9,152 bases of DNA. It comes from Candidatus Aminicenantota bacterium (GTDB taxonomy: Bacteria; Acidobacteriota; Aminicenantia; Aminicenantales; UBA8522). Every line of letters starts with the position of its first letter. Position 1 is the first letter of the stretch. Location of the stretch: positions 3,417 through 12,568 of the forward strand of contig DQHV01000216.1 of the NCBI GenBank assembly GCA_003524335.1, read 5' to 3'. The notes below the pieces were generated by a model. The model worked only from the letters and a program-made list of their open reading frames with translations, ran no database searches and had not been told where the DNA came from. The translations under genes and the position numbers were made by a program. Positions 7,026 to 9,152 of the stretch are shown one piece after another.

Positions 7026-8111
7026 CTAGTTTAAACGTTTCAATAGCTCAGGCGACCAGAGGGCCAGGGCTTCGCCTGCCTGGCTGCTCCGCATGGCCGC
7101 GGCCTCGTTGTAGGCCACTAGGAGTGCCACCGGATCGCAGAGGCAGTCGATGAGCTTTGCCCTCCCGAATGTTTCCTCGATCAACTCGGCCATCTTCCAG
7201 CCCACCGTGTACCAGGGCCCCTGAATGCCGAAGAAGGAGAAGGCCACTTCTCTGATCGCCGCCTCCTCTTTCAACCGGCCGTCCAGGACATCGAGAAAGA
7301 AGGCTTCCACTTTTTTCTGGTCCGCATTGAAGTTGGCCATGTCTTTGTCCCATCTCTCCCGGTCCGGGGCGGGACTTGCGGCGTGTGGATGGACGTCAGG
7401 GCCGCCGGCGGCGGCCAGCATGGCCACTCCCTCGCCGAACGCCCCGATCCACTCGAGCACGGTGCGCACCTCGGCCGGCCTCTTTTTAAATTCTTCAGAC
7501 TCATAAACCGGGAGGCAGGCGGCCGCTAGTCCGATGTGATGGAGTTCGTGGGCCACGGTGTTCTCGAATTGGGCCGAGTTCATATCTGGATTCAGATAGA
7601 GAAAGATAGCGGGGTCTGTTTCGAGCTCGAAAACGAAGCTGTTGGTCTTGGGCTTGATGACGGGATAGACCTTGGCTCGAATCGCCGTTCCGGCGGGAAG
7701 ATAAGCGAGCGCTCGTGTCGCGGCAGCCCTCATATCGGCTCGTTTCCAGAGTTCCAGCGTCTCGGCGAGCGCACCCGTCTTTGCCAGGAGCTCGGAAGAC
7801 AGGACAAATTTTTGGAATTCCGCGTCCTCAAAAGATCGTTTCAATTCAGACTCGCGTTTCTTCAACCGGACGTAGCCTTCGGTCGAAAAAAGGCGGTCCC
7901 AGTCAGCCGCTGCGACGGGCTCGCCGACCTTCATCCTCTTAAGAATGAACATGACCGCGTCCGCCTCATCGGTCACGAGGCGAATGTCCAAGTTCGAAGG
8001 CGCTTGTGGCTGGGCCGCGGCGGACGAAACGAGAAATCCAGTGCACATGAAGGTCAGGGGAACGATGATCCCAAGAAATCGGCGGATGTGACATTCTTTA
8101 GTGGTGCGCAT
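7026..8111 (-). CDS. Secreted putative zinc metallopeptidase with HELHH motif
   Basis: A 361-residue protein with a signal peptide (residues 1-33, core GIIVPLTFMCTGFLVSS, cleavage near AAA/QPQ). The central signature is VAHELHHIG at 186-194, an HExxH zinc-binding motif (H188, E189, H192). A downstream helix FGEGVAML (225-232) offers E227 as a plausible third, gluzincin-style ligand. Conserved-looking blocks follow: GIQGPWYTVGWKMAELI (295-311) and a C-terminal VAYNEAA (332-338). The layout resembles uncharacterised zinc-peptidase-like domains such as DUF5700, named from memory and not verified. Upstream residues 40-130 are charged and helical. GGAG (8119-8122) is 7 nt from the ATG. It lies between the cupin protein and the M28 peptidase with short gaps, consistent with one operon. 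Peptidase activity is inferred from the motif only. Confidence 0.8.
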   Translation of the reverse strand: MRTTKECHIRRFLGIIVPLTFMCTGFLVSSAAAQPQAPSNLDIRLVTDEADAVMFILKRMKVGEPVAAADWDRLFSTEGYVRLKKRESELKRSFEDAEFQKFVLSSELLAKTGALAETLELWKRADMRAAATRALAYLPAGTAIRAKVYPVIKPKTNSFVFELETDPAIFLYLNPDMNSAQFENTVAHELHHIGLAAACLPVYESEEFKKRPAEVRTVLEWIGAFGEGVAMLAAAGGPDVHPHAASPAPDRERWDKDMANFNADQKKVEAFFLDVLDGRLKEEAAIREVAFSFFGIQGPWYTVGWKMAELIEETFGRAKLIDCLCDPVALLVAYNEAAAMRSSQAGEALALWSPELLKRLN

Positions 8112-8157
8112 AACTTTTCTCCAAAGTAAGCTTAATCTCCATCGTCGTTTTCATCAA

Positions 8158-8173
8158 CCGGAGAGCGATCCGG
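8158..8173 (-). other. Short GC-rich hairpin after the cupin gene
   Basis: CCGGA and TCCGG arms (5 bp, 6-nt loop) follow directly after the TAG stop at 8176-8174 in the 62-bp gap before the HELHH gene. There is no U-run after it on the minus strand, so it is not a convincing terminator. It might partly attenuate transcription or protect mRNA ends, or be chance. Confidence 0.25.
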
Positions 8174-8980
8174 CTAAGCTCCCTCGCCGAACATCAGGAG
8201 TATGACTTCAGCCGGCTCATCATAAGGATTCCAGGCCTCATGGCTTACTCCTGCCGGAATAAATGCCATCTGTCCTGCTTGCAGGATCACTTCTCTGCCT
8301 CCAATCTTGGCCACGGCTTTGCCCCGGATGCCGATAATCATCGTCGGAAACGGGTTGGCCTGGTCTTTTGGATCTCTATTGACATGCTGACCCTTCTCAA
8401 TCTGCGCCCAGGCGGAGCGGAGCCCCTTCTGATAGTAGAAAACGACCATATTCGCACCGTGAACTTCCCGGCTGTGGTGTTTGCCGAAGTTTACCGTCTC
8501 GGGCCTGCCTCGGGTCCAAAAATGGAAGGTCAAGGGGATGAAGCGGGTAAAAAAGTCGGCCTCAGGCTGAAACCCGTCCATAAATTCAATGTCCATGGGT
8601 GCCGGGTCGCTGGCGCGAGCTCGACCCATGGAGGTCAGGGCATTGATCTCGCCGCTGTCGATCTTCCGTAGCGTGGCCAGATCGAGTGTGTAGATAGCGG
8701 ATGGATTCGAGGGGAGTCCCGCGCGCAGTTCAACGGGATAGCCTCCGTCCCCCTCTTTTTTGCCTCCGACCGCCACCTGCCATTCGCCCCCGCCGTCGTC
8801 CCTAATCCTGATGCCGAAAGAAATCGGCTCCGCGGCGGCCGGGTCGCTCCGAAAGTCCTCCACATAAGAGCGCAGAATCTCTTCTGCCGAGCGGAGCTTG
8901 ACGGGTTGGGTGGAGGCCAGGGAAAAAACGCAAGACAGAAAGGCTGAAATATGGATGAATAGCTTTTTTTTCTTCTGCAC
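8174..8980 (-). CDS. Secreted cupin-domain protein with putative SCP2-like N-terminal domain
   Basis: A 268-residue protein starting at GTG (8980-8978), supported by AAGGAGG 6 nt upstream and an immediate signal peptide (MQKKKKLF, then a hydrophobic run to about residue 24). Residues about 30-135 resemble a sterol-carrier-protein-2-like fold: EEILRSYVEDF helix, GIRIRDDGGGEWQVAVGG strands, and a YTLDLATLRKIDSGEINALTS segment like the SCP2 'dayette' helix region. This call is tentative. Residues about 167-265 are a cupin beta-barrel. Motif 2 is intact, GQMAFIPAGVSHEAWN (236-251), fitting G-x5-P-x-G-x2-H-x3-N. Motif 1 is degenerate: H199 in KGQHVNRD stands where HxH is usual, so metal binding may be reduced or use other ligands such as the HH at 168-169. 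It is the first gene of the minus-strand operon. Role unknown; a small-molecule or lipid-binding or modifying job is possible. Confidence 0.8.
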   Translation of the reverse strand: MQKKKKLFIHISAFLSCVFSLASTQPVKLRSAEEILRSYVEDFRSDPAAAEPISFGIRIRDDGGGEWQVAVGGKKEGDGGYPVELRAGLPSNPSAIYTLDLATLRKIDSGEINALTSMGRARASDPAPMDIEFMDGFQPEADFFTRFIPLTFHFWTRGRPETVNFGKHHSREVHGANMVVFYYQKGLRSAWAQIEKGQHVNRDPKDQANPFPTMIIGIRGKAVAKIGGREVILQAGQMAFIPAGVSHEAWNPYDEPAEVILLMFGEGA

Positions 8981-9152
8981 GCCGGGCCTCCTTGAAATAG
9001 TGGATATTTAGAGCTGCAATTATTAGACGATTCTTATCATGAAAAAGTTGTGCTGCAATGAAAAAAGATGGGGCTGCGGACAAGACGATTTATGGATATA
9101 ATAAAAAACGCACAGATTTGAGCTTTGCCATGTCAACATCGACTCGAGAAAC
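8981..9152. promoter_or_regulatory. AT-rich upstream region of the minus-strand operon, possibly divergent
   Basis: There is no complete gene here. The minus side holds the strong AAGGAGG ribosome site (8987-8993) and several AT-rich -10-like stretches (TAATAAT near 9017-9024 and TATTAT near 9098-9104), but no convincing full promoter. A perfect TTGACA on the minus strand (9136-9131) lacks a good -10 at 17 bp. The plus side has a perfect TATAAT (9097-9102) with a weak -35, then an ATG at 9130 open to the edge (seven codons, MSTSTRE) without a clear Shine-Dalgarno. Imperfect direct repeats are present: GCTGCAAT at 9013-9020 and 9052-9059, and AGACGATT at 9025-9032 and 9083-9090. Confidence 0.35.
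8987..8993 (-). promoter_or_regulatory. Strong Shine-Dalgarno deciding a GTG start
   Basis: AAGGAGG on the minus strand sits 6 nt before GTG at 8980. It is the best ribosome site in the window and justifies the non-ATG start directly before a lysine-rich signal peptide. Confidence 0.75.

Noticed and set aside
7536..8129. 197-codon open frame antisense to the HELHH gene
   Set aside because: A shadow of the minus-strand gene, which has a signal peptide, ribosome site and HExxH motif; the plus-strand product has none of these.
9108..9136. Minus-strand TTGACA at 9136-9131 as promoter for the cupin operon
   Set aside because: The hexamer at the correct 17-bp spacing (GTGCGT) does not resemble a -10 box, and the AT-rich candidates lie about 27 bp away.

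Overview
The window looks like chromosomal DNA of a free-living, GC-rich, Gram-negative bacterium. Nearly every complete protein begins with an export signal: one is a twin-arginine signal and five are Sec type. One product looks like an outer-membrane beta-barrel. Tat-exported Gfo/Idh/MocA dehydrogenases beside a ThuA-domain protein are a style common in Acidobacteriota, Candidatus Aminicenantes, Planctomycetota and relatives. Assignment to an Acidobacteriota/Aminicenantes-like lineage is an inference with low confidence. No rRNA, tRNA, CRISPR array or transposase gene was seen.

Left part, plus strand (1-4725). The C-terminal end of one Gfo/Idh/MocA-type oxidoreductase (1-387) is followed by a second, complete and Tat-exported oxidoreductase of the same superfamily (545-1849). 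Only 20 bp later comes a large Sec-exported protein with an N-terminal ThuA domain and a long HEAT-like helical repeat tail (1870-4725). These three read as a sugar-oxidation cluster: dehydrogenases that oxidise a sugar or glycoside hydroxyl, plus a ThuA partner of the kind paired with the ThuB dehydrogenase in disaccharide catabolism. The gap between the two oxidoreductases is almost entirely a 140-bp element (389-528) bounded by 22-bp near-perfect inverted repeats. It carries a candidate promoter.

Right part, minus strand (4742-8980). Four tightly packed genes are read leftwards. In transcription order they are: a secreted protein with a putative SCP2-like domain and a cupin domain (GTG start at 8980); a secreted HELHH putative metallopeptidase (8111-7026); a secreted M28 zinc aminopeptidase with a fibronectin-III-like tail and all metal ligands present (6993-5317); and a small outer-membrane beta-barrel (5317-4742) coupled to the peptidase by a TGATG stop/start overlap. 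Gaps of 62, 32 and -1 bp suggest one operon acting in the cell envelope. Its shared job is not evident from sequence.

The two blocks converge with only 16 bp between stop codons and no convincing terminator. The right end (8981-9152) is an AT-rich upstream region with imperfect short repeats. It also holds a plus-strand TATAAT ahead of an ATG at 9130, possibly the first codons of a divergent gene cut by the window edge.
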